NCBI GenBank assembly: GCA_030647435.1
Contig: JAUSJX010000073.1
Coordinates: forward strand, 1 to 53,697
Origin: Candidatus Rokuibacteriota bacterium
Lineage (GTDB): Bacteria > Methylomirabilota > Methylomirabilia > Rokubacteriales > CSP1-6
Direction: 5' to 3'
DNA length: 53,697 nt
A program made the position numbers and the translations under genes. This document shows positions 53,532 to 53,697 of the stretch, one piece after another (the stretch's first letter is position 1; each line of letters opens with the position of its first letter). Below the pieces are notes generated by a model. That model had not been told where the DNA came from. It saw nothing but the letters and a program-made list of their open reading frames with translations, and ran no database searches.

Positions 53532-53697
53532 TCAGGTCAGCCAGGGCATCTCGGCCGCGCGCCGAGACTCGTGCGCGGCGATGGCCTGCTCGTACTCCAT
53601 GGTCAGCGCGATCTCGTCCTGCCCCCGGAGGAGCGCCTGCTTGCGGAACGCGTCCACCTCGAAGCGGTGCGCCGTGCCGTCGGGCGCCGTCAGCGTC
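53532..53697 (-). CDS. leuD: 3-isopropylmalate dehydratase small subunit (5' part outside window)
   Basis: C-terminal 54 codons read TLTAPDGTAHRFEVDAFRKQ, ALLRGQDEIALTMEYEQAIA, and end RRAAEMPWLT. The FEVDxFRKQxLLxGxDEIxLT stretch is the LeuD C-terminus. Works with LeuC in leucine synthesis. The start lies beyond the window. Confidence 0.9.
   Translation of the reverse strand, partial: TLTAPDGTAHRFEVDAFRKQALLRGQDEIALTMEYEQAIAAHESRRAAEMPWLT

Overview
This is a high-GC chromosomal window from a Gram-negative-type bacterium. It carries a full System I cytochrome c maturation operon, HtpX, NAD-dependent ligase LigA, Aat (L/F-tRNA-protein transferase) and an imuA-imuB-dnaE2 mutagenesis cassette. 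The start codons (many GTG), dense ATGA/GTGA overlaps and families fit an uncultured soil or sediment lineage. A Rokubacteria/Methylomirabilota-like genome is my guess, but no marker gene here proves it. No rRNA, tRNA or CRISPR array was seen.

Layout. 1-4730 (minus strand): yceD-rpmF-plsX-fabH-fabD-fabG-acpP, the classic fatty-acid/phospholipid operon, behind a good sigma70-like promoter. 4800-6610 (plus): a beta-class DNA methyltransferase and HtpX. 6670-13310 (plus): ccmABCDEFGHI. Two tandem 65-bp repeats between ccmE and ccmF extend the chain of ATGA overlaps. 13330-16790 (plus): ligA, a HEAT/TPR lipoprotein-like secreted protein and an RraA-fold aldolase. 16800-20630: an MFS gene frameshifted in a run of eight C, a GNAT, a truncated small ORF, a second MFS with no clear start, and aat. 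20644-20875: a MITE-like element. 20876-24195 (minus): two-subunit class I fumarate/tartrate dehydratase and citramalate synthase. 24344-28300 (minus): a Phd-like protein, a thiolase-like/DUF35/CoA-transferase operon with a leaderless-type promoter, a Fis-type HTH protein and a seven-iron ferredoxin.

28415-40022 (minus) joins a complete oligopeptide-type ABC importer (dppDF, binding protein, dppBC) to phosphonate catabolism genes phnX, phnW and phnA (phosphonoacetate hydrolase), plus a dimethylglycine/sarcosine dehydrogenase-like flavoprotein. Together they look like a route for uptake and C-P bond cleavage of 2-aminoethylphosphonate-type or N-methylated/peptidyl phosphonates. 40033-44331 (minus): GT4 glycosyltransferase, FemAB/BioF2-like acyltransferase, FmdB zinc ribbon and a PAS histidine kinase. 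44547-45561: an orphan pseudopilin and a membrane protein of unknown role.

45640-52591 is the mutagenesis cassette (minus). dnaE2 is interrupted by a full-length, 423-residue intein with LAGLIDADG motifs. A hicB with a decayed hicA sits on the opposite strand between dnaE2 and imuB. imuB carries an in-frame insertion of a dispersed palindromic repeat, with 38 bp identical to an intergenic copy at 24249-24286. The window ends with a higBA-type toxin-antitoxin pair with a palindromic operator and the 3' end of leuD.
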